Shown: one piece after another, positions 40,636-49,720 of the stretch | Position numbering within the stretch: position 1 is the stretch's first letter | Layout: every line of letters begins with the position of its first letter | Assembly (NCBI RefSeq): GCF_021531435.1 | Contig: NZ_JAFBIS010000003.1 | Location: forward strand, 122,103 to 186,102 | DNA length: 64,000 nucleotides | Reading direction: 5' to 3' | Source: Oscillibacter valericigenes | GTDB lineage: Bacteria > Bacillota > Clostridia > Oscillospirales > Oscillospiraceae | Program-made: the position numbers and the translations under genes | Notes under the pieces: generated by a model | The model's input: the letters and a program-made list of their open reading frames with translations, nothing else | What the model was told of the DNA's origin: nothing | Databases searched by the model: none

Positions 40636-41387
40636 CGGCTGGCCTCCCGGAATTCCGTCGTGAAGGCCGGGTCGTACAGCTTGCTCCGCTCATACCGGCT
40701 GTCCAGGAAATCCCCCACCAGCACCAGCGCCGTCTTGCGGATGCCGTGTTCTTCTCCCGCCTGGGCCAGGGTCCCCACTGTGCAGCGCACGGTCTTCTCC
40801 TCCGGCCAGGTGGCCTTGTACACCAGGGCCGCCGGGGTGTCCTCCGTGTAGGCCCCTTTCAGCAGCTCCTCCTGGACCCGCTCCAGCATCCCGCCGGAGA
40901 GGAACACCGCCATGGACGCGCCGTGGCTGGCCATGGACGCCAGGCTCTCCGCCTCCGGCACCGGGGTGCGGCCCGCCAGCCGGGTGAGGATGACGCTCTG
41001 GCTGACGCCGGGCAGGGTGTATTCCGCCCGCAGGGCCGCCGCCGCGCCGCAGAAGCTGGAGACGCCGGGCACGTCGTCATAGGGGATGCCCAGCTCGTCC
41101 AGGGCGTCCATCTGCTCCCGGATGGCCCCGTAGACGCAGGGGTCCCCGGTGTGGAGGCGCACCGTGGTTTTGCCCGCCGCCTCCGCCTGTTTCATTACGC
41201 CGATGACCTGCTCCAGCGTCATTTCCGCGCTGTTGTGGACCTCACAGTCCGCCCGGGCCAGCTCCAGCAGCGCCGGGTTTACCAGGCTCCCGGCGTAGAT
41301 GATGACGTCCGCCTGCTTCAAAAGCGCCGCGCCCCGCAGGGTGATGAGGTCCGGTGCTCCCGGCCCCGCGCCCACAAAATGTACCAT
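40632..41387 (-). CDS. cbiF: Cobalt-precorrin-4 C11-methyltransferase
   Basis: A 251-residue tetrapyrrole methylase: VHFVGAGPGAPDLITLRGAALL, HTGDPCVYGAIREQMDAL and PGVSSFCGAAAALRAEYTLPG identify CbiF/CobM. It starts 6 bases downstream of cbiL. Confidence 0.95.
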   Translation of the reverse strand: MVHFVGAGPGAPDLITLRGAALLKQADVIIYAGSLVNPALLELARADCEVHNSAEMTLEQVIGVMKQAEAAGKTTVRLHTGDPCVYGAIREQMDALDELGIPYDDVPGVSSFCGAAAALRAEYTLPGVSQSVILTRLAGRTPVPEAESLASMASHGASMAVFLSGGMLERVQEELLKGAYTEDTPAALVYKATWPEEKTVRCTVGTLAQAGEEHGIRKTALVLVGDFLDSRYERSKLYDPAFTTEFREASR

Positions 41388-41393
41388 GGCTGC

Positions 41394-42086
41394 TCACTCC
41401 TTTACGATCACTGTGGAAAAGTATCCGTGCCCGCCCTCCGGCCGGCTTTGGGAGAGGTCCGGGTACACCGTCTCCCCCGGCAGGCCGCAGTTCTGCACCA
41501 GCATGCTCTTGCCCAGCATATCACGTTCCGCCAGCGCGTCCAGGACGGCGGGCATCTGCCGGCCGGACTTCATCAGCACCTTCGTTCCGGGCTGGTCCAG
41601 CACCTCGTCCAGCGCCATGCCGCCGGGAGCGATGTGCAGCGGGCTGTTCATCTCCGTCAGGCTGACGCCCAGCCGGGCCGCCACCGCGCAGAAGCTGGGC
41701 ACCCCGGGCACCATCACCGTCTCGTAGCCCTGCTCCCCCAGGATCTCCATCAGGTAGACGTAGGTGGCGTAAATGGAGACGTCCCCCAGGTTCAGCATCG
41801 CCACGTCCTGTCCCGCGTCCAGATAGGGCCGCACCGCCTCCGCAGCGTCCACATGGGCCGCGTGCTGCACCGCCTTGTCCCGCTCCATGCTGAAATACAG
41901 GGGCACGATGGTCTTCTCCCCCAGGTCCACGGCGGCGGAGGCGATGTCCAGGGCCAGCATCTCGCCGCTTTTCGTCCGGGGCGCCGCGATGACCGGGCAC
42001 CGCTCCAGCAGATGGACGGCCTTCAGCGTCAGCAGCTCCGGGTCCCCCGGGCCGACGCCCACGCCGTAAAAAACGCCTTTTTTCAT
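41394..42086 (-). CDS. cbiL: Cobalt-precorrin-2 C20-methyltransferase
   Basis: A 230-residue methylase: FYGVGVGPGDPELLTLKAVHLL, LNLGDVSIYATYVYL and PGVPSFCAVAARL are CbiL/CobI signatures. ATG at 42086 forms an ATGA overlap with cbiD and has GGAG upstream; a GTG at 42098 would add four residues. Confidence 0.94.
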   Translation of the reverse strand: MKKGVFYGVGVGPGDPELLTLKAVHLLERCPVIAAPRTKSGEMLALDIASAAVDLGEKTIVPLYFSMERDKAVQHAAHVDAAEAVRPYLDAGQDVAMLNLGDVSIYATYVYLMEILGEQGYETVMVPGVPSFCAVAARLGVSLTEMNSPLHIAPGGMALDEVLDQPGTKVLMKSGRQMPAVLDALAERDMLGKSMLVQNCGLPGETVYPDLSQSRPEGGHGYFSTVIVKE

Positions 42087-43219
42087 AGTTTTCTCCACTG
42101 TTCCATGATAATTTTCGCGGTCTCCGTCTGTCCGAGGAGCCCGTATTCATTGGAAAACAGGACCGCGCCCACTCGCAGCTTGTCCCCGACCCGGCGGTCC
42201 AGATGCTTTTGGATGGCCGCCAGCAGGCTCTCCAGCACGCTCTCCCGCAGTCCCGCTTCATCCAGCAGGGCGATGCAGGCGTCGGTAGTGGCCGCCTCCA
42301 TCAGATTGCGGCAGAGGGCCGCCGAACCGCCGCAGACGGCGGCGTGGGCGCAGAAAAGCTCCATGCGGCAGTCCGCCCATTTGGAATGGGTGTTCATCAC
42401 GCCCCCCGCCAGCTTCACCAGCTTGCCGATGTGCCCCACCACCAGCGCGGTGTGAAAGCCCTCGGACACCGCGATGTCCAGCGCCTCCCCTACGAAGTTG
42501 GAGAATTTCACCCGGGGGATGTCCGCCGGGATGAGCGCCGTCTCCTGTAAAAAGTCCAGGCCGTAATTGCCCGGGGTCAGCAGCAACCGCTTTGCGCCGG
42601 ACACCGCCGCCTGGTGGATTTCTACGGCGATGGTATCCACAATGGCCTGGGCGCTCATGGGCTCCACGATACCGGAGGTGCCCAGGATGGAGATGCCGCC
42701 CTCAATGCCCAACGATGGGTTAAACGTCCGGCGGGCCAGTTCCTCGCCGTCCGGGACGGAGATGACGACGGAGAGTCCCCCCTCGTATCCCGTATCTTCA
42801 CATACCGCCTGTACAGCGCTCGCAATCATTTGGCGGGGCACACGGTTGATGGCCGCCGCCCCCACGGGCTGGTCCAGCCCCGGCTTCGTCACCCGACCCA
42901 CGCCTTTGCCGCCGTCAATGGCGATGCCGGAGGCCGTTTTCGTGACGGTGGCCACCACCAGATGGCCCGTGGTGACGTCGGCGTCGTCGCCGCCGTCCTT
43001 ATAGACGGCGCAGCGGGCCGCGCCGTCCTCCAGCGCCCACTCCGCCGGTTCCACCTCCACGGCGACGCCCTTTGGGGTGACCAGCCGCAGCGTCTCCGGC
43101 GGCGCGCCGGTCAGCAGCAGCCGGGCGGCGCCCGCCGCCGCCAGCGCCGCGCAGGTGCCGGTGGTATAGCCGCAGCGCAGTTTTTTCTGTCCGCTTCGGA
43201 TGTAATACTCAAATGCCAT
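42083..43219 (-). CDS. cbiD: Cobalt-precorrin-5B C1-methyltransferase
   Basis: A 378-residue enzyme of the anaerobic pathway. LRCGYTTGTCAALAAAGAARLLL at the N-terminus and GISILGTSGIVEPMS, LTPGNYG and VVGHIGKLVKLAGGVMNTHS are hallmark CbiD motifs. Together with cbiG and cbiK it fixes the pathway as the early-cobalt, oxygen-independent type. It overlaps cbiK by 11 bases. Confidence 0.96.
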   Translation of the reverse strand: MAFEYYIRSGQKKLRCGYTTGTCAALAAAGAARLLLTGAPPETLRLVTPKGVAVEVEPAEWALEDGAARCAVYKDGGDDADVTTGHLVVATVTKTASGIAIDGGKGVGRVTKPGLDQPVGAAAINRVPRQMIASAVQAVCEDTGYEGGLSVVISVPDGEELARRTFNPSLGIEGGISILGTSGIVEPMSAQAIVDTIAVEIHQAAVSGAKRLLLTPGNYGLDFLQETALIPADIPRVKFSNFVGEALDIAVSEGFHTALVVGHIGKLVKLAGGVMNTHSKWADCRMELFCAHAAVCGGSAALCRNLMEAATTDACIALLDEAGLRESVLESLLAAIQKHLDRRVGDKLRVGAVLFSNEYGLLGQTETAKIIMEQWRKL

Positions 43220-43988
43220 CTTTCCGCAATTCTTCCTCCAGATGGGCCCGGTACATGGCCTGGACCGCCGGCATCACGCCCAGCCCCCGCAGGGAGGCGC
43301 GGACGGCAAAGCCCTCCGCCTCCAGCCGGGACTTCCAGCTGTCCGGGTCCGCGCCCGCCATGTCGTTCAGGGCGTGGTCCCCGGCCACCAGCATCAGCGG
43401 CACCAGATGCACGGTTTTTCCGCTCCGGGCCCTGAGCTGCGCCAGCACGTCCCCGAAGGCGGGCCAACCCTCCACGGTCCCCACCAGCACGTCCGTCCGG
43501 CCCGCCAGACGGAACGCCGTCTGCAAAGCGGGGTACACCAAATCAGCCGCATGGTCCGTTCCGTGGCCGAACAGCACCAGGGTCTCGCCGTTTTGTTGAG
43601 GATAAGCCGCCGACAGGCCCGCCGCCAGCGCCCGCAAATCCTCCGTATCCGACAGAAGCGGTCTTCCGACGCGCAGGCTGTCGAACCTGTCCCGCCAGGG
43701 CGCCGCCTCCCGCTTCAATTTGTCATACTCATGGCCCCGCAGGATGTGGGTGGGCTGGAGCAAAACCTCCGTGACCCCCCGGCTCCGCAGCGCCTCCAGC
43801 GCCTCCGCCGGGCTGTACACCGTCTCGCCCCGCTCCCGCAGGATGCGGCGGATGGTGGGGCTGGTAAAGGCGCTGATAAACATTCTGTCCTGTGCCGCCT
43901 GCCGCAGCACGTTTTCCACCGCCGTGATGTTCTCCCGTCCGGCGGGCACGCTGGTGCCGAAGCTGACACAGACCACCGCTTTTTTCAT
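43209..43988 (-). CDS. cbiK: Anaerobic sirohydrochlorin cobaltochelatase
   Basis: A 259-residue chelatase inserting Co2+ into sirohydrochlorin. Metal-binding His142 and His146 (FGHGTDH) and His205 (VAGDHALNDM) correspond to the known CbiK active-site histidines; VVCVSFGTS and LLQPTHILRGHEYD also fit. No signal peptide, so cytoplasmic rather than the periplasmic form. It starts with ATGA overlap to cbiO and follows the cobalt transporter genes. Confidence 0.95.
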   Translation of the reverse strand: MKKAVVCVSFGTSVPAGRENITAVENVLRQAAQDRMFISAFTSPTIRRILRERGETVYSPAEALEALRSRGVTEVLLQPTHILRGHEYDKLKREAAPWRDRFDSLRVGRPLLSDTEDLRALAAGLSAAYPQQNGETLVLFGHGTDHAADLVYPALQTAFRLAGRTDVLVGTVEGWPAFGDVLAQLRARSGKTVHLVPLMLVAGDHALNDMAGADPDSWKSRLEAEGFAVRASLRGLGVMPAVQAMYRAHLEEELRKDGI

Positions 43989-44824
43989 ACCGTCTCTCCT
44001 CCCTGTCTCCCGGAGACCGCCCGCTCAAACTCCTCCATGGTGCGGGGCCGTGGCCGGAGGCCCATCGCCCCCGCCGCCCGGAACAGCATGGGCCGCGCCA
44101 GGTGGCAATCGTCCAGCAGCGCCGTGTCCGAAAAAATTTCCTCCGGCGTCCGGTCCGCCGCCAGACAGCCGTCCCGGAACACCAGAATGCGCCGCGCCCA
44201 GCGCCACGCGAAATCTACATCATGGGTCGCTACCGCCAGGGCAAGGCCCTGCTCCCCCAGCACGTCCAGCGTTTCCTCCAGACGGAGGCAGTTCTCCGGG
44301 TCCAGGCTGGCCGCCGGCTCGTCCATCAGCAGCAGCTCCGGCTCCATGGCCAGGGCGTCGGCGATGGAGACCCGCTTCTTCTCTCCGCCGGAGAGGTACT
44401 GGGGCGCCCGCTGCCGCAGGTCCTCCAGACGCATCCGCTCCACCGCGCTGTCCATGCGGCGGCGGACCTCCTGCCGGGGTAGGCCCAGATTCATGGGGCC
44501 GAAGCTGATCTCCTCCTCCACGGTGCCGCCCAAAATCTGGACGTCCGGGTCCTGAAACACCAGCCCCACGCCCCGGCGCAGCCGGTTCAGCTCCTGTTTT
44601 TTCCTGCCCACCGGCTCCCCGTGGAAAAAGACGGCGCCCTCCTTCGGGCACAGCACGCCGTTTGCCAGCAGGAAAAAGGTGGACTTCCCGGCGCCGTTGC
44701 TGCCCAGCACCGCGATGCGCTCCCCGGCCCCAATGGAGACGGAGCAGTCCCGCAGCGCCAAGCGCCGCTCCGCGCCGTCCTCATAGGCAAAGGAGACGTG
44801 TTCAAACCGCAAAAGCTCCTCCAT
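43985..44824 (-). CDS. cbiO: Energy-coupling cobalt transporter ATPase
   Basis: A 279-residue ABC ATPase: Walker A LGSNGAGKST, Q-loop GLVFQDPDVQ, signature YLSGGEKKRVSIADALAMEPELLLMDEPAASLD (Walker B), H-loop ATHDVDFAW. Drives the CbiMNQ membrane part. It shares one base with cbiQ. Confidence 0.95.
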   Translation of the reverse strand: MEELLRFEHVSFAYEDGAERRLALRDCSVSIGAGERIAVLGSNGAGKSTFFLLANGVLCPKEGAVFFHGEPVGRKKQELNRLRRGVGLVFQDPDVQILGGTVEEEISFGPMNLGLPRQEVRRRMDSAVERMRLEDLRQRAPQYLSGGEKKRVSIADALAMEPELLLMDEPAASLDPENCLRLEETLDVLGEQGLALAVATHDVDFAWRWARRILVFRDGCLAADRTPEEIFSDTALLDDCHLARPMLFRAAGAMGLRPRPRTMEEFERAVSGRQGGETV

Positions 44825-45723
44825 CAGCCGCCTCCTGTCATCATACAGACCGCCGTGCCCGCCAGCAGGCCGCCGAACAGCAGCGCCGCGGGCAGCGTCA
44901 CGGGCTTTTCCCGCTCCAAAAAACGGATCTCTCCGTCGTAGCAGCGGCTCTCCATGGCGTCAAAGCAGGCCCCGGCGCGCCGGAAGCTGGCCGCCAGCAG
45001 GTTGCCGTACACCGCCCCGGTGGTCCGGATGCTCCGGGCAAAGGTGCTGTACCCCAGACGGCTGGCCGCCGCGTCCTGCATAGTCTCATAGGCGGACAGC
45101 AGCACGAAGAGATAGCGGTAGATCAAAACCGCCAGCTCCGTCATCACGGAGGGCACATGGGCCCGCCGCAGCACGGAGAGAATTTCCGGCATGGTGGTGG
45201 ACAGGCTCAGAAAATACAGGCAGCTCATCGCCCCCAGCGCCCGGGCCATCACCAGCCGTGCCCGAACCTGGGCCGCAGCCGTGACCACCAGCCAGCCGTT
45301 CCAGAGGGGGATGGCCGCGACCCCGTCCATCACCGGGACGTAGTCCCACAGCAGTGCCAGACCGGAGAGCAGCAGAAAGGCCGCCGGCAGGCTGAGCAGG
45401 GCCAGATAATCATGGAAACGGATGCCGCCCCAAACCGTCAGAAACGCCATGATGAGGGCCAGCGCCAGCGGGACCCACGGAGAGGGAGACGCCACGCAGA
45501 GGACCAGCAGCAGCACGCATCCGCCGGTTTTCAGCGCCGGGGACCAGGCAAAATAGCGGGAGCGCCGGGCATAGACGTCGATGACCAGGACTCCGCCGTG
45601 GCTGTGGTGTCCAAATACCGCCAGCGCGCCGCCTGCCAGGACGCAGAGCGCCAGGGCAGCCGCCGTGGGCAGCGTGCCCACAAACAGGCTGAACAGGACG
45701 AAGCCCGCCAAAACCGCAGCCAT
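44824..45723 (-). CDS. cbiQ: Cobalt ECF transporter T component
   Basis: A 299-residue membrane protein with about six helices and the T-component coupling motif near residue 230-260 (AAASRLGYSTFARSIRTTGAVYGNLLAASFRRA), containing the second Ala-Arg-Gly-like helix that contacts CbiO. One base shared with each neighbour. Confidence 0.92.
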   Translation of the reverse strand: MAAVLAGFVLFSLFVGTLPTAAALALCVLAGGALAVFGHHSHGGVLVIDVYARRSRYFAWSPALKTGGCVLLLVLCVASPSPWVPLALALIMAFLTVWGGIRFHDYLALLSLPAAFLLLSGLALLWDYVPVMDGVAAIPLWNGWLVVTAAAQVRARLVMARALGAMSCLYFLSLSTTMPEILSVLRRAHVPSVMTELAVLIYRYLFVLLSAYETMQDAAASRLGYSTFARSIRTTGAVYGNLLAASFRRAGACFDAMESRCYDGEIRFLEREKPVTLPAALLFGGLLAGTAVCMMTGGG

Positions 45724-46052
45724 TATGCCGCCCCGCCTTGCTCCGCCTTCCCGGAATATTTCTTCCGGGCCACCAGATAGCCGAAGCCGAAGGCGATGAC
45801 GCCCACGCCGATGCCTGTCTGCAGGCAGAAGAACAGGCTCTCCACCTCGCCGGGCAGCTCGCCGCCGATGAGCTGCTCCAGCACGGGGGTGAACCAGGGC
45901 TCGTATCCCTCGCCCCGGATGGTCTCCACCATCTGGCTCCCGGCGTCGTCGCTGCCGCCGAATTCGGCGCCCTTCAGGGCAAAGAGGGGCACCAGGGCGA
46001 TGACCAACACGGCAAGCAGGGACGCCGCCGCGATTTTTTGATTCTTGCTCAT
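45723..46052 (-). CDS. cbiN: Cobalt transport accessory protein
   Basis: A 109-residue protein with two membrane helices (residues 7-27 and about 77-97) flanking a loop with FGGSDDAGSQMVETIRGEGYEPWF, the CbiN signature. It loads cobalt into CbiM. AGGAGG precedes ATG 46052. Confidence 0.94.
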   Translation of the reverse strand: MSKNQKIAAASLLAVLVIALVPLFALKGAEFGGSDDAGSQMVETIRGEGYEPWFTPVLEQLIGGELPGEVESLFFCLQTGIGVGVIAFGFGYLVARKKYSGKAEQGGAA

Positions 46053-46053
46053 G

Positions 46054-46800
46054 TCAAACCTCCTTCGCGTAGCCGATGGCCCGCAGCTCCGGCATGGCGT
46101 AGCTCTCCATGCCCATGATGACCAGCATGGTCAGAAGGCCCTCGATGATTGCCAGAGGCAGCTGGGTCGGGGCGAACACCCCCAGAAACTCCACTGTGCT
46201 AGCGGCCACGCCGCCGTTATCGCTGGGATAGGCCATAGCCAGCTGTACACTGGTGACGCAGTAGGTGAACAGGTCGCCCACGGCAGCCGCCAGAAAGACA
46301 TTCAGCTTTTTCGGCAGGTTCAGCTTTCTCCCCGCGTGGTAAAGGCCCCAGCTGACCAGCGGCCCGGCGATGGCCATGCTGAACGTGTTGGCCCCCAGGG
46401 TGGTCAGGCCGCCGTGGGCCAGCAGGATGGCCTGGAACACCAGCACGATGACGCCCAGCACCGCCGTGGCCGGCACGCCGAAGAGGATAGCCGCCAGGCC
46501 CGTTCCGGTCATATGGCTGCAGCTGCCGGTGACGGAGGGGATTTTCAGGGACGAGATCACAAAGACGAACGCCCCCGCCATGGCCAGCAGCAGCATGGCC
46601 TTCCGCTGCTCCTTCGCGATGCGGCGGATGGAGAGGACCCCCGCCGCCAGAAAGGGCAGGCAGATGACGCCCCAGATCACGCAGAAGGAGGGCGGCAGAT
46701 AGCCCTCCATGATGTGCATGGCGGAGGCGGAGGGCACGCCGCACAGGGCCAGGCTCAGTACCGCGGTCAAAGCCACCGCTTGTTTTTCCCGTTTACGCAT
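46054..46800 (-). CDS. cbiM: Cobalt ECF transporter S component
   Basis: A 248-residue membrane protein with a cleavable N-terminal signal (LTAVLSLALCGVPSASA) exposing the metal-binding MHIMEGYLP, whose His is a cobalt ligand, then SCSHMTGTGLAAILFGVPATAVLG and QAILLAHGGLTTLGANTFSMAIAGP. Gives cobalt specificity. Confidence 0.95.
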   Translation of the reverse strand: MRKREKQAVALTAVLSLALCGVPSASAMHIMEGYLPPSFCVIWGVICLPFLAAGVLSIRRIAKEQRKAMLLLAMAGAFVFVISSLKIPSVTGSCSHMTGTGLAAILFGVPATAVLGVIVLVFQAILLAHGGLTTLGANTFSMAIAGPLVSWGLYHAGRKLNLPKKLNVFLAAAVGDLFTYCVTSVQLAMAYPSDNGGVAASTVEFLGVFAPTQLPLAIIEGLLTMLVIMGMESYAMPELRAIGYAKEV

Positions 46801-46809
46801 GTGATGACC

Positions 46810-48315
46810 TCATTTCTTATCAATTTTGCAGGGAACACCGGCTCTCCGGTGCTCCAAAACCGCCTCCGCGATGCCTTCGGCGGAGATGGACGGCGCCGTC
46901 AGGAACGGCTTTTCATACCGGGCGCGCAAAGCTCCGGCGGTAGCGCTCCCGATGCAGACGCATACGGCCCTCTCCGGGACGGCGCCGTGGAGGTTGAAAT
47001 ACCGCTCCACGCCCCCGGCGCTGGAAAAGGCCAGGTAGTCCAGGGTCTCCAAAACCTCTTTGGCCCCCTCCGCCGTGTCGGTATCGGTGCGCACCGTGTA
47101 GATGGGCACATCCCGCACCGGGACGCCCCGCCCGCGCAGCAGTTCCGGGAGCTGGGGCGTTCCCTCTTTGGAGCGCAGCAGCACCACATCTCCGGCCCCC
47201 CGCTCCGTCAGGACGGCGGCCAGGGCCTCGCTGGTGTAGACAGAGGGGCACAGGTCCGGCAAAATGCCGTGGCGCTCCAGCGCCGCGCCAGTGGCGGCGC
47301 CGATGACGGCGAACCTGCATCCGCTCATGCGCCGCAGGTCCACCCGCTCCCGCCCCAGGCGGCGAAAGAAGGTCTCCACGCCGTTGACGCTGGTGAACAC
47401 CAGCCAGCGGCGGTCCCGGAACAGCTCCGTAAAGTCGAGCTCCGTGGGAAGCTCCTGAACCTCCGCCCGCTCCACCTGCCGGGTATTCGCGCCCAGAGGC
47501 TCCAGAGCGGAGCGCAGCCGCCGCGCCATTTCGTCCGTTCCGGTGAGGCCCACCCGGACGCCCGCCAGGGGCTTTTCCACCGTCCCGGAGAGGTCCAGCG
47601 CCGCCGTGCCGCCCACCACGATGACGGCGGGCGGGCGCACGTCCGCCTCCCGGGTCCGCCGGGCGATGGTGCCCAGCGTGGCCCGCACGGTCATGGGATG
47701 GGCCGCGTTTCCGCCGGAGACCACCGCCGCCGGGGTATCCGGGGACTTGCCCGCCGCCAGCAGGCTTTCCGCGATCTGCTCCAGATGGCGCAGGCCCATG
47801 AGGAACACCAGCGTTCCCTCCAGAGCCGCCAGATGCTCCGCCCCCTCCGGCAGGCCGCCGGCGGCGGTGTGGCCGGTGATGATATGCAAACTCCGGCTGA
47901 CGCCCCGGTGGGTCACCGGGATGCCGGCGGCGGCGGGAATGGCGATGGCGGAGGAGATGCCCGGCACCTCCTCATAGGGGACGCCCGCCTCCCGCAGGGC
48001 CTGGGCCTCCTCGCCGCCCCTGCCGAACACAAAGGGGTCGCCGCCCTTTAAACGGGCCACGTTCCGCCCCGCCCGGGCCTGCTCCACCAGGACGCGGGAG
48101 ATTTCCTCCTGGGGCGCCGAGTGCCTGCCGCACCGCTTGCCCATGTAAATGCGCTTGGCCTCCCGGGGAGCCTCCGCCAGCAGCGCGCTGTCGATGAGGT
48201 CGTCATACACCACCACGTCGCACTGCCGCAGCAGTTTCAGCCCCCGCACGGTAATGAGGTCCGCGCTGCCGCAGCCCGCGCCGATGAGCCAGACACAGCC
48301 TGTTTTTTCCGTCAT
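46810..48315 (-). CDS. cobA-hemD: Uroporphyrinogen-III C-methyltransferase / uroporphyrinogen-III synthase fusion
   Basis: A 501-residue fusion. Residues 1-245 are the SUMT methylase CobA (VWLIGAGCGSADLITVRGLKLL, RLKGGDPFVFGRGGEEAQAL, PGISSAIAIPAAAGIPVTHRG); residues 250-501 are HemD (VFTSVNGVETFFRRL, FAVIGAATGAALERHGI). Makes uroporphyrinogen III and methylates it to precorrin-2. hemC, hemB and hemA are not in the window. Confidence 0.95.
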   Translation of the reverse strand: MTEKTGCVWLIGAGCGSADLITVRGLKLLRQCDVVVYDDLIDSALLAEAPREAKRIYMGKRCGRHSAPQEEISRVLVEQARAGRNVARLKGGDPFVFGRGGEEAQALREAGVPYEEVPGISSAIAIPAAAGIPVTHRGVSRSLHIITGHTAAGGLPEGAEHLAALEGTLVFLMGLRHLEQIAESLLAAGKSPDTPAAVVSGGNAAHPMTVRATLGTIARRTREADVRPPAVIVVGGTAALDLSGTVEKPLAGVRVGLTGTDEMARRLRSALEPLGANTRQVERAEVQELPTELDFTELFRDRRWLVFTSVNGVETFFRRLGRERVDLRRMSGCRFAVIGAATGAALERHGILPDLCPSVYTSEALAAVLTERGAGDVVLLRSKEGTPQLPELLRGRGVPVRDVPIYTVRTDTDTAEGAKEVLETLDYLAFSSAGGVERYFNLHGAVPERAVCVCIGSATAGALRARYEKPFLTAPSISAEGIAEAVLEHRRAGVPCKIDKK

Positions 48316-48941
48316 ACCGGCTCTCCCCTCTCCGCGTCGGCCAATCTCCGGCCCAGTTCCGCCTCCGTCAGGGGCCGTCCGGCCTCCATGCAGGCCACGG
48401 CCAGGGACGCCAGCAGCCGCCGGCGGGTCTCACCGTCCGGCACCGCCTGTCGCAGCGGCTCCCGGACGTCCTCCAGAAACTCCAGAATTTCCTCCAGGTT
48501 CTCCGGCAGCGCCTGGGCGAACCGGTCCCGGACCCAGGCCGCCGCCGCGGGCGACGCGCCGCTGGCGGAGACGCCCACGGACAGCTCCCCCCGCCGCAGC
48601 AGGGCGGGAAAGAGAAAGGTGCTGTCCTCCCGGCTGTCCGCCGCGTTCACCGGGATGCGCCGCTCTTTGCAAAGCTCCGCCACCCGGTGGTTCAGCCCCC
48701 GGTCGTTTGTGGCGGCCACGGCAAAACCGCAGCCCTCCAGGTCGGCCTCCTCAAAGGGCCGCCGCAGCAGCGCCACGCCCTCCAGTTCCTGAAACTCCGG
48801 GCGGAGCGCCGGGGCCACCACGGTCAGCCGGGGGCCATAGGGCAGGAGCTTTCGCGCCTTTCGCAGCGCCACCGCGCCGCCGCCCACGATGAGCCCGGTT
48901 TTTCCATTTAAATCCACAAAAAACGGAAAATACGCCATCAT
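48312..48941 (-). CDS. sirC: Precorrin-2 dehydrogenase (SirC/Met8N type)
   Basis: A 209-residue NAD-dependent enzyme converting precorrin-2 to sirohydrochlorin: YFPFFVDLNGKTGLIVGGGAVALRKARKLL, then VAATNDRGLNHRVAELCK, VNAADSREDSTFLFPALLRRGELSVGVSASGASPA. It lacks the chelatase C-terminal domain, fitting a separate CbiK. ATG at 48941 overlaps the upstream ATPase stop. Confidence 0.93.
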   Translation of the reverse strand: MMAYFPFFVDLNGKTGLIVGGGAVALRKARKLLPYGPRLTVVAPALRPEFQELEGVALLRRPFEEADLEGCGFAVAATNDRGLNHRVAELCKERRIPVNAADSREDSTFLFPALLRRGELSVGVSASGASPAAAAWVRDRFAQALPENLEEILEFLEDVREPLRQAVPDGETRRRLLASLAVACMEAGRPLTEAELGRRLADAERGEPV

Positions 48942-49720
48942 TCCGTCTCCTTCGATTCCTGTTTTTCCCGGCAGTAGTACAGCCAGCCGCTCTCTGTCGG
49001 GACCCGCCGCACCGTCACGCCGAAGGCCCGGTCCAGCTCGCCGCTGCCGAAAACCTCCTCCGGCGTACCCAGTTGGCGCAGGGTGCCCTCTGACAGCACC
49101 GCCAGCCGGTCCGCCTCCCGCAGGGCCAGGGACAGGTCGTGGAGCACCAGCACCACCGCCCTGCCCATGTCCGCCAGCCGCCGGGACACCGCCATGACCT
49201 CCAGCTGGTGCCGGACGTCCAGATAGGTCGTGGGCTCGTCCATAAAAATTGTCTCCGTGTCCTGGGCCAGGGCCATGGCCAGATACACCTTCTGCCGCTG
49301 ACCGCCGCTGAGCTCCCCCACGGGCCGGTCGGCCAGGTCGCCCGCCCCCGCCCATTCCAGGGCCTTGCGCGCGGTCTCATAGTCCTCCGCCCGGTAGCGG
49401 CGGGGGTAGCCCAGGTAGGGGAACCGCCCGTGGAGCACCATCCGCCGGGCGGTGATGCTGGGAATTTCCCGGGACTGGGGCAGGTAGGCCGCTTTCCGGG
49501 CCACCTGCCGGGCCGTCAGACGCGCCAGGTCCACGCCGTCGTAAAGAATTTCTCCGCCCTGCCGGGGCAGGAGGCCCAGCGCCGTTTTCATCAGGGTGCT
49601 CTTGCCACAGCCGTTGGGCCCCAGCAGCACCGTCACCTGTCCCGGCGGAAAGGCCATGGACACCTCCCGGAGCACCGGCTTTCCGCCGTAGCCCACGGTC
49701 ACGTTTTGCAGTTCAATCAT
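48938..49720 (-). CDS. btuD: Corrinoid (BtuCDF/FecCDE type) ABC transporter ATPase
   Basis: A 260-residue ABC ATPase: Walker A LGPNGCGKSTLM, Q-loop AAYLPQSREIPSITARRMVLHGRFPYLG typical of the iron-chelate/B12 family, signature ELSGGQRQKVYLAMAL, Walker B TIFMDEPTTYLD. Riboswitch control and operon context point to corrinoids rather than siderophores. It overlaps the permease by 8 bases. Confidence 0.88.
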   Translation of the reverse strand: MIELQNVTVGYGGKPVLREVSMAFPPGQVTVLLGPNGCGKSTLMKTALGLLPRQGGEILYDGVDLARLTARQVARKAAYLPQSREIPSITARRMVLHGRFPYLGYPRRYRAEDYETARKALEWAGAGDLADRPVGELSGGQRQKVYLAMALAQDTETIFMDEPTTYLDVRHQLEVMAVSRRLADMGRAVVLVLHDLSLALREADRLAVLSEGTLRQLGTPEEVFGSGELDRAFGVTVRRVPTESGWLYYCREKQESKETE